Assembly (NCBI GenBank): GCA_945873105.1
Contig: CAMCBW010000003.1
Location: forward strand, 112,829 to 176,828
Reading direction: 5' to 3'
Origin: Tangfeifania diversioriginum
GTDB lineage: Bacteria > Bacteroidota > Bacteroidia > Bacteroidales > Prolixibacteraceae
Length of the DNA stretch: 64,000 nt
Shown here: one piece after another, positions 25,711 through 33,960 of the stretch
Layout: every line of letters begins with the position of its first letter
How positions within the stretch are numbered: position 1 is the first letter of the stretch
Translations under genes and position numbers: made by a program
Notes under the pieces: generated by a model
Database searches by the model: none
What the model was told of the DNA's origin: nothing
What the model saw: only the letters and a program-made list of their open reading frames with translations

Positions 25711-26252
25711 TGGTATTGGCATTCAATTAGTTTTAATGATGGCACAGCTAACTCAGACCCTAAACCTCCGCATTGGGTGACGGTTAGCCTATAATACTTA
25801 TAGCTTGTAGCATTTGAGAATGTAAAGGTCTGCTCTTCTGTCCTTACATCCGGGTCAGATCCTGCGAAGAATTGCCCAGTTAGACTTTGTAGGGTTGTCC
25901 AATTTGTTCCATCATTGGAACCTTTCATAGTCCATGCTACATTGTAGTTGTTCAGGTCATAACACACCATTGTGTATTTATTAACAGGAATAGCGGAAGG
26001 GAATTCGTATTGAACCCATCCCGGGATGGTGGTTACAGCATACCAGAATGTATTATCACTCGCGTCAAATGCAGCCCAAGCAGCATTTCCCCCACCGTAG
26101 TCAGGGCTTGCCGATGCTACCCCACTTGGGGCGGTATTACTGGTCATTGTTGGAACAGCCGATGTGGTGGAGGTATTTGTAGCCCCATTAGCGATAGGCG
26201 TTAAAACCACCTTACTCCCTTGTTGAGCTGCTATCAGATTATTCAGTATCAT
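25707..26252 (-). CDS. F5/8 type C (discoidin-like) carbohydrate-binding tail protein
   Basis: It starts at ATG 26252, overlapping the previous stop codon as ATGA (a longer frame to 26303 is less likely), giving 181 residues. Residues about 45-180 form an F5/8 type C-like beta sandwich: NAAWAAFDASDNTFWYA, GWVQYEFPSAIPVNKYTM, AWTMKGSNDGTNWTTLQSL and SYKYYRLTVTQCGG. Such domains bind glycans. Placed between fibre genes and lysis genes, the protein probably recognises host surface polysaccharide. Confidence 0.8.
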   Translation of the reverse strand: MILNNLIAAQQGSKVVLTPIANGATNTSTTSAVPTMTSNTAPSGVASASPDYGGGNAAWAAFDASDNTFWYAVTTIPGWVQYEFPSAIPVNKYTMVCYDLNNYNVAWTMKGSNDGTNWTTLQSLTGQFFAGSDPDVRTEEQTFTFSNATSYKYYRLTVTQCGGLGSELAVPSLKLIECQYQ

Positions 26253-26785
26253 GCCGTTTTGTTTATACTCAGGAGAACTTTGGGCGTAGTTGAATTGACG
26301 CAAGTCATGACCAGGTAATTGTACTTTGCTCCGTTGTAAGTGCCCCCATTGACCAGCTCACAGGATGCAGGAAGGGTAGGCACAAAGGCTCCTGTCATGC
26401 GGATGATAATCGTTTTACCCTTCTCCAAATTAGAGAAGGTGTAAGTCTGATTCGCTGTCAAGGTGATCTCAGCATACACGCCACTTGCCCAATCTATCGC
26501 ATTGGATGCAATTGTGAGATCCCCTTTGAACTCCGTTCCGGATTTGGCATAATTGATCGCATTGTCAGCAATAGTTGCAGCAGGAAGAACCTTGAAAATT
26601 GCATTCCCCGTAGCTGTATCTTTTGTTAAGATGTGCTCATTTGCTGCTGCAGATACGTTGGTCAGATTGTTAACAGCAGTCTGCCGGTTACTGACATCAG
26701 AAAGGTTGGCGCTCTTGAGCATCCGAAGCTTTATGGCGTTACCAATGGCTGTGGCTAATGTAGATATTTGAGCGGCTAGACTCAT
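26249..26785 (-). CDS. Tail-fibre-type protein
   Basis: This 178-residue protein shares its N-terminal pattern (MSLAAQISTLATAIGNAIK) with the larger fibre upstream (MSLVTQINSLITRIGTEFK), suggesting a common attachment segment. A middle section (ANLSDVSNRQTAVNNLTNVS) is typical of phage fibre shafts. The C-terminal part (ITLTANQTYTFSNLEKGKTI and onwards) is a small beta domain. It is likely a fibre or fibre-tip protein. Confidence 0.65.
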   Translation of the reverse strand: MSLAAQISTLATAIGNAIKLRMLKSANLSDVSNRQTAVNNLTNVSAAANEHILTKDTATGNAIFKVLPAATIADNAINYAKSGTEFKGDLTIASNAIDWASGVYAEITLTANQTYTFSNLEKGKTIIIRMTGAFVPTLPASCELVNGGTYNGAKYNYLVMTCVNSTTPKVLLSINKTA

Positions 26786-26789
26786 ACCG

Positions 26790-28403
26790 TTATGCTATGG
26801 CAAGATTAAAGGCTGCTACAAAGTCGGTAGTCGGATCTCCAATTTCGGTCTTACTATATACATCTGTAAGGCCATACCCGGCGATGGTGGTCGGTTTCCC
26901 TGTCAACTCTGCAAAGTCAACATTTCCCCAAGCCTCACTTCCTACAGTTGCTCCGGCTTTCAGTACCTTGAGGTTATTACCAGTTCCCGTAGCCGGGACG
27001 TGGTGGCTGCCGTCTGCTGTCGGGTGGCTATAGTTGCTGAGCCCGTCTAGTTTTGTTTTGTCAGCACCTGATAGGAACCCCGCTACTGCGGTAGTTGCAT
27101 TAGCGTGTGCTGCTCCACCTGCTCCAAAGTGTCCGTTAAGCTGAGCTTGTAACTTACCAAAGGCAACAAGGATAGTATCCGTTGCTCCAATTGCCGCGTT
27201 GGTGGCTACTGATAGCCCTGTCAGGACTTGTGCGATCACTCCGGAGGCAAAGTCGCTGATTGTAGATGCTAATTGTGTCCCTGTATGATTGGCTCTGGCT
27301 TTCAGTATAGCATCCGTGGAGTTGGCGGTAGCGCCAGTAGCTACTCCATCCAATTTTGTCTTGTCTGCTCCTGTCATAAAGCCAGCTGCTCCGGCAGCAA
27401 CAGCGTTCGGGTGTGTTGCCCCTCCAACGCCCTGGTGAGCGGTGTTTTGGGCTTGCAGTTTCCCAATGGCTATGAGGATCGAGTCAGCGGCACCTACCGC
27501 CGTGGCTGTTGCTACGGACAATCCTGTTAGTACCGACCCGATCACTGTGGCTGCAAAGTTGGAGATCGTCGCCGCCAACTGGGTTCCGGTGTGGTTGGCT
27601 CGGTCTTTCAGTACAGCATCTGTGGCGTTAGCAGTTGCACCAGCTGCTACTCCATCGAGTTTTGTTTTGTCTGCCCCTGTCATAAAGCCAGCTGCTCCGG
27701 CGGCAACTGCATTAGCATGGGAGGTACCACCTGATCCAACATGTCCAGTAATTTGAGCCTGCAGTTTTCCTATAGCAGCCACGATAGAATCTGTTGCGGC
27801 GACCACTGTGGAAACCCCAGTAGTAAATCCGGTTAACAGAGATGCAATTGCTGAGGCTGCAAAGTTTGAGATTGTCGCTGCCAATTGGGTTCCGGTATGT
27901 GTACTGCGGTCCCGTAGCAATGCGTCTGATGCATTTGCTGTTGCCCCTGCTGCAATACCATTTAGCTTTGTTTTGTCGGCAGCAATCATCAGACCATCGA
28001 CAGTGGTGGTCACCTGCGGAATAACTACTGCCCCGGTCAGACCATTGACAGAAGTGACGGATCCCTTGGTGTCGCCGTCTTTCCATTGTGGTGTCCCATC
28101 ACTATCCCATAGCCAAATCGTGTCGGTGGCTCCAACAATTGCATAATCTCCGGCATTAGCAGCTGGGTATGCCGTGATAAGTTCGGCAGATGTCGCGTAC
28201 CATCCTTTGTTTTTGCTGGTCGCTGTTGTGACCGCATCAAGTCCGGTTTTAAGCTCATTGATAGCAGCGATCAAGTTTGTTTTTGCAGATGTGCTCAGTC
28301 CGGTGAGGTCACCCGAAGTATTCCCTGCAATGAGGGTTTTTGTGGTCTTGAACTCCGTACCAATTCTGGTAATTAAGGAGTTAATTTGTGTTACTAAGCT
28401 CAT
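26790..28403 (-). CDS. Repeat-containing tail fibre
   Basis: This 537-residue protein has an N-terminal segment MSLVTQINSLITRIG and a region GWYATSAELITAYPAANAGD with IWLWDSDGTPQW. After them come three full repeats of about 102 residues, from about residue 137, each opening with ADKTKLxGxAxGATAN and containing HTGTQLAxTISxFA, plus a partial fourth. The C-terminus (DFAELTGKPTTIAGYGLTD) is a fibre motif seen in many phages. The ADKTKLDG repeat is known from trimeric fibres. Repeat number sets fibre length, so this gene is open to length change by recombination. Confidence 0.8.
   Translation of the reverse strand: MSLVTQINSLITRIGTEFKTTKTLIAGNTSGDLTGLSTSAKTNLIAAINELKTGLDAVTTATSKNKGWYATSAELITAYPAANAGDYAIVGATDTIWLWDSDGTPQWKDGDTKGSVTSVNGLTGAVVIPQVTTTVDGLMIAADKTKLNGIAAGATANASDALLRDRSTHTGTQLAATISNFAASAIASLLTGFTTGVSTVVAATDSIVAAIGKLQAQITGHVGSGGTSHANAVAAGAAGFMTGADKTKLDGVAAGATANATDAVLKDRANHTGTQLAATISNFAATVIGSVLTGLSVATATAVGAADSILIAIGKLQAQNTAHQGVGGATHPNAVAAGAAGFMTGADKTKLDGVATGATANSTDAILKARANHTGTQLASTISDFASGVIAQVLTGLSVATNAAIGATDTILVAFGKLQAQLNGHFGAGGAAHANATTAVAGFLSGADKTKLDGLSNYSHPTADGSHHVPATGTGNNLKVLKAGATVGSEAWGNVDFAELTGKPTTIAGYGLTDVYSKTEIGDPTTDFVAAFNLAIA
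27080..27995 (-). repeat. Coding tandem repeat, unit about 306 bp, in the tail fibre
   Basis: Three complete units and part of a fourth lie in frame. The string GTCATAAAGCCAGCTGCTCC occurs at 27373 and 27679, exactly 306 bases apart (102 codons). The inner pair is the most alike at DNA level and the outer units are more diverged. Confidence 0.75.
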
Positions 28404-28424
28404 AATATTCAGTTTTTAAGTGTT

Positions 28425-28829
28425 TTATAATAGTTTGTTTTCAAAAAGTGCAACAGTATCGCCAATGTCAATCTCCTCTCTTATTTCACGAATAACAATC
28501 TCCTCAGTGATGCGCGGAATTCTAAAGGTGTATATTGCTTGCACTCCATCATTTGTTTCTACTACTTCTGGAAATGACCCATATTCTGTCATCTCTATTT
28601 TATACATGGATTCTGGCCTTATTGTGCTTATCTGCTCAATTATAAGGCTTATATTCTCCCTCTGCTCAAATATCAAATCTATTGCCTGATCACCTGGCCT
28701 ATCAAGAGAAATCCCAATCAGTCCACCCGTGGCACCGATTAAGACACCTAACTCTTGATCAGTTGATTGCGGATCAAGAGTTAGGCTAATATCTTGATTC
28801 CCAAATTGGGGTTCGATCAGAATATCCAT
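28425..28829 (-). CDS. Unrecognised phage tail-region protein
   Basis: This 134-residue acidic protein has no signal or TM. The visible sequence is beta-like and rich in Ile/Glu (DILIEPQFGNQDISLTLDPQ). It lies between the baseplate-like protein and the large fibre, packed with 2 bases to the upstream gene, so it probably belongs to the tail tip or fibre attachment. No family was recognised. Confidence 0.55.
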   Translation of the reverse strand: MDILIEPQFGNQDISLTLDPQSTDQELGVLIGATGGLIGISLDRPGDQAIDLIFEQRENISLIIEQISTIRPESMYKIEMTEYGSFPEVVETNDGVQAIYTFRIPRITEEIVIREIREEIDIGDTVALFENKLL

Positions 28830-28831
28830 TG

Positions 28832-29161
28832 TTAGACTGTGGCTATCTGTGGTATAATTTCAAATACTCCTCTAGCAAAACGTACTGGATCGGTGACGTT
28901 TTTATAAATCACAATTTCCCATTGATATACTCCTGCCTTCCCAACACTTAGGAAACCGGGTATTGCCCAGGATATTTCTTGCCCAGATAAGACAAACATT
29001 CCTTTACCGTCATTTGTAGCAAATTCAAATTTCACTGGCGCACCCGGTTCTCTTCTTACCTGTACTTTTGCTATTCGATCACTCATATCCAATTCATCAG
29101 GTACCGTTACCCTGATTGTCATTAGATCACCTTCGATGAATGAAATTTTGTAAGCGTCCAT
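28832..29161 (-). CDS. Baseplate-upper-protein-like (BppU N-domain-like) tail protein
   Basis: It starts at ATG 29161 (MDAYKISFIEGDLMTIRVTV), giving about 109 residues; the frame extends to 29221 but the extra residues do not fit. The pattern EGDLMTIRVTVPDELDMSDR, KVQVRREPGAP, then FLSVGKAGVYQWEIVIY and ARGVFEI, is like the N-terminal immunoglobulin-like domain of phage baseplate upper proteins, which attach receptor-binding proteins. It sits between the tail tip protein and the fibres, as expected. Confidence 0.55.
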   Translation of the reverse strand: MDAYKISFIEGDLMTIRVTVPDELDMSDRIAKVQVRREPGAPVKFEFATNDGKGMFVLSGQEISWAIPGFLSVGKAGVYQWEIVIYKNVTDPVRFARGVFEIIPQIATV

Positions 29162-29259
29162 TTTTATGTTTTTACAGTTCAAAATTACTTGCCTGGTATT
29201 GTGCTTGAAACTCATTCCCAACCTTGTTTTGGCACACTTTTGGAAATGTGAACAATAAA

Positions 29260-32200
29260 TTACCAGAGGGTGTGAGGTATTCCATTGCCATCTTTGGCGG
29301 CATGTCGTCCATTTGGATCAACATAAATTGAGTAGATAGGCATAGCATCTACCTCAGCTTGCGTTAGTCGTCTGATCATTTCAACTCTTGGCACTACTAT
29401 TCTACCTTCAGGAATTTGAAGCAATCCGTCAGACAACTGGGCGGTTACGACTCCTGGATTATTCTCATTGTGGGCAAAAATTCCAGAACCACCGTGGAGT
29501 ATTATAGATGATCCCCATCCAAGATCCATCGCAGTTCCATACATCATTTTAATGCCGGTGGCTGATACTTTGACCCCATCTGTTCCAAGTATGTTATAAA
29601 AATCTAATGAGTCTTTACTAAGATGAATATGGTTTCCTTCTAATGCCGAATCAGTGAATTCAGCATCTTGAATAGTTGCATTTTTGATGATCGCATTCTG
29701 AAGCACTGCTCCAAAAGCAGTTAATATTCCTGCTGCCAATGACATTACAACCTCATTCAGATTGTTATAAAAATTCATGACTCCAGTATCTCCATTTAGC
29801 TCTATTCGTGTGCCATCCACGTCTGTACGTAAGTAACGCACAGCCAAATTATCCACATAAGCCATATTTGCAAACAGTAATTCAGTGGCCACACTTTCGA
29901 ATTGAGCCCCAAAAGGGTTCCATTTTGTTGTATCATAAGGTGCTGATCCTGAGAACGTCCCGGCATCAGTCCGTGCAACAAAATATGACCCGTTGTATTT
30001 CACAATGTCCACACGGGAAGTGGTACCGTAATAAATTGTATTTGGATTGTATGCTCCTTTGGGGTAATTGTATTCCCCCCTAAAGATTGGTGTAGGCCCT
30101 ATTAATCCGGCAGACCCTGCCAAACCCGTAGATCGTGAAGGAGTATTCCAGTTTGAAATTAGAATTGTTCCGGCTGCGTTTTTCTTTGCAGATGTCACCC
30201 ACACATATTCATTTACTCCTGCTGTTGGCATCACTGTCGACCATCCGACTGGATTCAGGCTTGTAACTACAATGGCAGGTGAATTTTCAGGACTTGTATT
30301 CTTTGCATATTGAAATTCAGTAAAGTCACCTGGATTCCCATTTGTCCCATCCCTTGGGGTAGTTCGTACCGGAACCGACCACGTCGTTTTCAAAGTTGTT
30401 CCTAGTCCATTTTTGCGTGCAACAATCATCCAGAGATATTCTAGGGCCGCGACAGAAGGTGGAATCGTTAACCATCCAACCGGATTCAGATCGGTAACTG
30501 TTAATGAGGGTGATGCTGTAGTACTTCCATTCTTAGCGTAACGATATTCATAGTAATCACCAGGTGTACCGTCATCTCCGTCAGTGCCATCCTTTCCATT
30601 GTAACCGGAAAACCGTACAGGAGCCGACCATGAGGTAAGAAGATTGGTAGCAGTGCTGTTTTTCTTTGCCGTAGTGACCCACAGATATTCCGTTACTCCA
30701 ATAGCAACAGGAACAGTTGACCAACCGGTAGGGTTGAGTGATGCAGTCGCAATTGTTGGCGGTACTGTGGCACTTGTATTTTTAGCATACTGATACTCAA
30801 TAAAGTTTCCATTTGCACCGTCATTTCCATCGTCTCCATCAGTTCCATCCTCTCCGGAGCGAGCCGTAACGATCCACTTTGAAACATCTGTAGGTAGTGC
30901 CCCACTAGCTGGAGTGTCTGACTTAAACATATAAGTAGATCCATCATATGTAACCTGATCCCCTGCATAATACACATATGATGGATTGTATTCCCCACGA
31001 AATACTGGAGGAGGAAACGTGTCTCCGGATTGGCTCTGCATTAATAACCCACGTATGGTCAATTGGTTTGGTGAAGTAACATTCCAATCAATACCGCTTG
31101 TCTCATTGCCTAACTTAAATTGATTTGTGTCTAGGTCAAAATAGTTCAGCTTGTTTACCGATCTGATCCTTCCCGTGGTGACTGTTCGGCCATTGATGTA
31201 GGTCATGCCAAATGTAAAATCATAATCCCTGGCACCGTCATAAACCGAAAATAACACCCCAACGAGAAAATAGAAATTCTTATCTACCGGGTCATCCTTC
31301 TCACCGTCTGCAAGTAGTTTCTCGGTTGAAAGCACCCATGTAGCTGAGCCCATGATCTTTGAACATTTTGCATATAGATAATAAGATGAAGACTCGGAGA
31401 GGCTTCCTGTAATTAGCTCATTGAGATTCCACGTGTTCAGTGTGACTGTTTCTGTCAATTGTATCTCAATCTGCCGATGAGTAAGGGAGCCTGAAGATAT
31501 TTTAATTGAGTTTGCATACCCCCCGAAGTTTGGCTCAATAGTTACTCCATCCAAAATGAAGTCTGAAGATTTGGAGCCGATAGACAGATATTTTGATTCA
31601 ATCGACAGGGGTTTGATATTGGTGGCATCAAAGTACTGATCCTCGTCAAACAACAGGTCTTTGAGTTGCTTTTGGCGTAGGGAGTTACGCCGTGCAAGTT
31701 CCTGAGACTTCTTGTCAACAAAAAATGTTTGCCTTTTGTTTTCGACAACCGTTTTTACAATCCTTTGCTGAACGGTGTAGGGGATGGTATCAGAAATTGT
31801 CAGGTTGATCTTGTTTGGGTTCACTAGCGGGAAACTGATATCAGATATCCTGATCATTGAGTTGATGCCTAGTTGGGTGTCCACAACAGTTACCAAATCA
31901 CCAGCCTTTAACAGGACTGAATTTGTCTTAACAAACTTAGGATCCGTGACAACAGAGTAAATGACTTTAGGAATACTGTTCTGATCGATATAATCCTGAG
32001 TTGACTGTAAAAGTTCTGCCTCAGCTGCATCGACATATGATTGTGGCAGATTGAGATTAACCAAGACATACTGATCACCTACAGAAGGCTGATTCAGTGC
32101 ATTAGGCAAAGTGTAGCCGCTATTGTCAGTATATGGGTTGAAATAAAGCCTTTTGATATTATTCACCGTGTCATAGACAGCCTTGTAAATCTCAAATTCC

Positions 32201-33138
32201 TGACCGGAAAGATCGCCCGATTTGAATGCTATTGTTGCGTTCTTTCCTTCCAAAAGATTCTCGTTGATATCAAAGTTGATAGAACTATCCTCAATAAAGA
32301 ATTCATCTTTTAGAGTTGGGTTGACCGTCTTGTTTTCAAATTGGATATGAACAGCTGTCACAGATCCGGTTCTGCGCGGATAGATTTCATCGTTGGTGAA
32401 TTGCCCTTCAATCACACCATACAGTTCAACGTTCTTTTCCAGGTACCTCTCATCGAAAACCAACTTCTTTGCTCCATCCCGATATGAGTAAGGGATGTTT
32501 GTTGTCCCTCCAAACCCGTACACCCTGGTAACTATATTCTGATCAGACACCTGCACACGGGTAATCTCATAGAGACCCTTTGCCCGACCATATTCAAAAC
32601 GGTATGCAGTGGCATTACCAATAGTTCTTTTAAGTGAGATGCTCCGGCCAGTGATATAAAACTCCATCTTGAATTTTTCGGCAACCCTTGTTAAGGCAGT
32701 CCGACAGGAATCGCCGTTGAAATCCATATTCACCTCCTCCGATGTGTCAACTGTCCCGATACTCCAGCCTGAACTTATCGTGCTCATGCAGGAGATAATA
32801 AGCGTCAGGAAGTCAGATGCATTGCCAGTATAACTGAATTCTGCAAGACCATCATAAAGGAATAATTTAGCGTAGAGGCCGTATAGTTCACCTTCAAATT
32901 CCAAACTGTAGGAAAATGATTTAGTGTTGATTTTCTTCACCCCAGGTACCCGGTTGATATAGAACTTCTCGCCCCGGAACAGAATGTAATCGCCAATCTG
33001 AAAAGCTATCACCTGGTCAACGGTAATCTCAGAAGTGATCTTGTGTTCATTCATCAGCTTTTGTGAAAAGACGGTTTTCTCATCAATGTTAACCGTCTTG
33101 AATATTGTCAAACCCCTGTATATGTCAATGGTTTTCAT
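29260..33138 (-). CDS. Tail tip/tail-associated protein with collagen-like and repeated adhesin modules
   Basis: This 1292-residue protein follows the Dit-like gene with a 4-base overlap. Residues about 1-450 have the look of tail-associated (Tal/gp44-like) hub proteins: IGDYILFRGEKFYINRVP, NASDFLTLIISCM, then VTRVYGFGGTTNIPYS. Residues about 760-1010 hold three repeats of some 80 residues (EYQYAKN, LNPxGWST, TEYLWVTTAKKN, TSWSAPVR) joined by short Gly-x-y collagen-like strings. The C-terminal 250 residues are fibre-like and include a coiled or beta-helical segment (NAIIKNATIQDAEF). It is likely the tail hub and host-contact protein. Confidence 0.75.
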   Translation of the reverse strand: MKTIDIYRGLTIFKTVNIDEKTVFSQKLMNEHKITSEITVDQVIAFQIGDYILFRGEKFYINRVPGVKKINTKSFSYSLEFEGELYGLYAKLFLYDGLAEFSYTGNASDFLTLIISCMSTISSGWSIGTVDTSEEVNMDFNGDSCRTALTRVAEKFKMEFYITGRSISLKRTIGNATAYRFEYGRAKGLYEITRVQVSDQNIVTRVYGFGGTTNIPYSYRDGAKKLVFDERYLEKNVELYGVIEGQFTNDEIYPRRTGSVTAVHIQFENKTVNPTLKDEFFIEDSSINFDINENLLEGKNATIAFKSGDLSGQEFEIYKAVYDTVNNIKRLYFNPYTDNSGYTLPNALNQPSVGDQYVLVNLNLPQSYVDAAEAELLQSTQDYIDQNSIPKVIYSVVTDPKFVKTNSVLLKAGDLVTVVDTQLGINSMIRISDISFPLVNPNKINLTISDTIPYTVQQRIVKTVVENKRQTFFVDKKSQELARRNSLRQKQLKDLLFDEDQYFDATNIKPLSIESKYLSIGSKSSDFILDGVTIEPNFGGYANSIKISSGSLTHRQIEIQLTETVTLNTWNLNELITGSLSESSSYYLYAKCSKIMGSATWVLSTEKLLADGEKDDPVDKNFYFLVGVLFSVYDGARDYDFTFGMTYINGRTVTTGRIRSVNKLNYFDLDTNQFKLGNETSGIDWNVTSPNQLTIRGLLMQSQSGDTFPPPVFRGEYNPSYVYYAGDQVTYDGSTYMFKSDTPASGALPTDVSKWIVTARSGEDGTDGDDGNDGANGNFIEYQYAKNTSATVPPTIATASLNPTGWSTVPVAIGVTEYLWVTTAKKNSTATNLLTSWSAPVRFSGYNGKDGTDGDDGTPGDYYEYRYAKNGSTTASPSLTVTDLNPVGWLTIPPSVAALEYLWMIVARKNGLGTTLKTTWSVPVRTTPRDGTNGNPGDFTEFQYAKNTSPENSPAIVVTSLNPVGWSTVMPTAGVNEYVWVTSAKKNAAGTILISNWNTPSRSTGLAGSAGLIGPTPIFRGEYNYPKGAYNPNTIYYGTTSRVDIVKYNGSYFVARTDAGTFSGSAPYDTTKWNPFGAQFESVATELLFANMAYVDNLAVRYLRTDVDGTRIELNGDTGVMNFYNNLNEVVMSLAAGILTAFGAVLQNAIIKNATIQDAEFTDSALEGNHIHLSKDSLDFYNILGTDGVKVSATGIKMMYGTAMDLGWGSSIILHGGSGIFAHNENNPGVVTAQLSDGLLQIPEGRIVVPRVEMIRRLTQAEVDAMPIYSIYVDPNGRHAAKDGNGIPHTLW
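30100..30850 (-). repeat. Three coding repeats with collagen-like linkers in the tail tip protein
   Basis: Three in-frame units of about 77-83 codons each contain Y-AKN, LNPxGW and W-xP-R motifs. They are separated by GTDGDDG-type Gly-x-y strings of 10-20 residues. DNA identity between units is moderate, so the duplications are not recent. Confidence 0.65.
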
Positions 33139-33956
33139 ATTATTGATTCTGAATTAACGATCAGTTGTATTTTGAATCCTGCGATTACTTTATTGCCGGA
33201 AGTATTGATCTCGGATATTGAAAAGCCGTCGGCAGCATAAGCGGAAAGGAGTAACTTATCGTATAGCCTAATTTCTTTCAATCCGGATTCGGAAAAATAA
33301 ATTCTCAATTGATTGCACTTCTCTATGAAATCAGACATTGAAAATGCAACCAACCAGCAATCCAATGTTACCTTTCTTGTACCCCTTTTGGTTTTTTTAT
33401 ATCTCTCGGCATTATAGGTGGTTAGGTCGTGGGCTCTAAGTTCACCTACGATATAATCAGGTAATGACTTTAAGTGTAATCCAAAGGATGAGAACGGAAT
33501 CCCGGAAAATGTGTTTTTCTCAGTAGCAATAGCCGGGAGTAATATAGGTTGGATATTGACAACCGGTTGACGGAAGATCATATTTACCTCACTGATGATC
33601 TGGTCTTGTTTTGTTGTCAGACTCTTCAGGTAGACATTAAAATTGCCATATGGAGTGCCCAAAATGATTGTATCTGTAGCTGAACTGATATCATCAAGCA
33701 ATGACTCAATCTTTGTCAAACAAAGATCTTTAGTGCCTTTGATCAGTCCATCAAAAGCAATATCAATTCCGGCTAAGTCAATTTCATCAGCCAGAACATA
33801 TGGTTCTGCTCCATCCTCTTCAGCCCACTCATGACAAATCTCCCCCATCCTTCCAGGCAAGTCAAGCCATCCGGATAGTGCTATGTTCGAATTGTCTGTT
33901 CTACCAGGAATAATCCCATACTGGGAAATATCAACTCCATTGATTGTGTATGCCAT
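33135..33956 (-). CDS. Distal tail (Dit)-like protein
   Basis: This 273-residue protein lies between the tape measure and the tail-tip protein, the standard Dit position in siphoviruses. It starts MAYTINGVDISQYGI and shows the two-part layout of Dit proteins: an N-terminal belt domain with WLDLPGRMGEICHEWAEEDG and LILGTPYGNFNVYL-like strands, and a C-terminal beta domain from about residue 175 (KTKRGTRKVTLDCWLVAFS). The family call is from context and layout, not from a confident signature. Dit forms the hub ring that joins the tail tube to the tip. Confidence 0.6.
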   Translation of the reverse strand: MAYTINGVDISQYGIIPGRTDNSNIALSGWLDLPGRMGEICHEWAEEDGAEPYVLADEIDLAGIDIAFDGLIKGTKDLCLTKIESLLDDISSATDTIILGTPYGNFNVYLKSLTTKQDQIISEVNMIFRQPVVNIQPILLPAIATEKNTFSGIPFSSFGLHLKSLPDYIVGELRAHDLTTYNAERYKKTKRGTRKVTLDCWLVAFSMSDFIEKCNQLRIYFSESGLKEIRLYDKLLLSAYAADGFSISEINTSGNKVIAGFKIQLIVNSESII

Positions 33957-33960
33957 ATTA

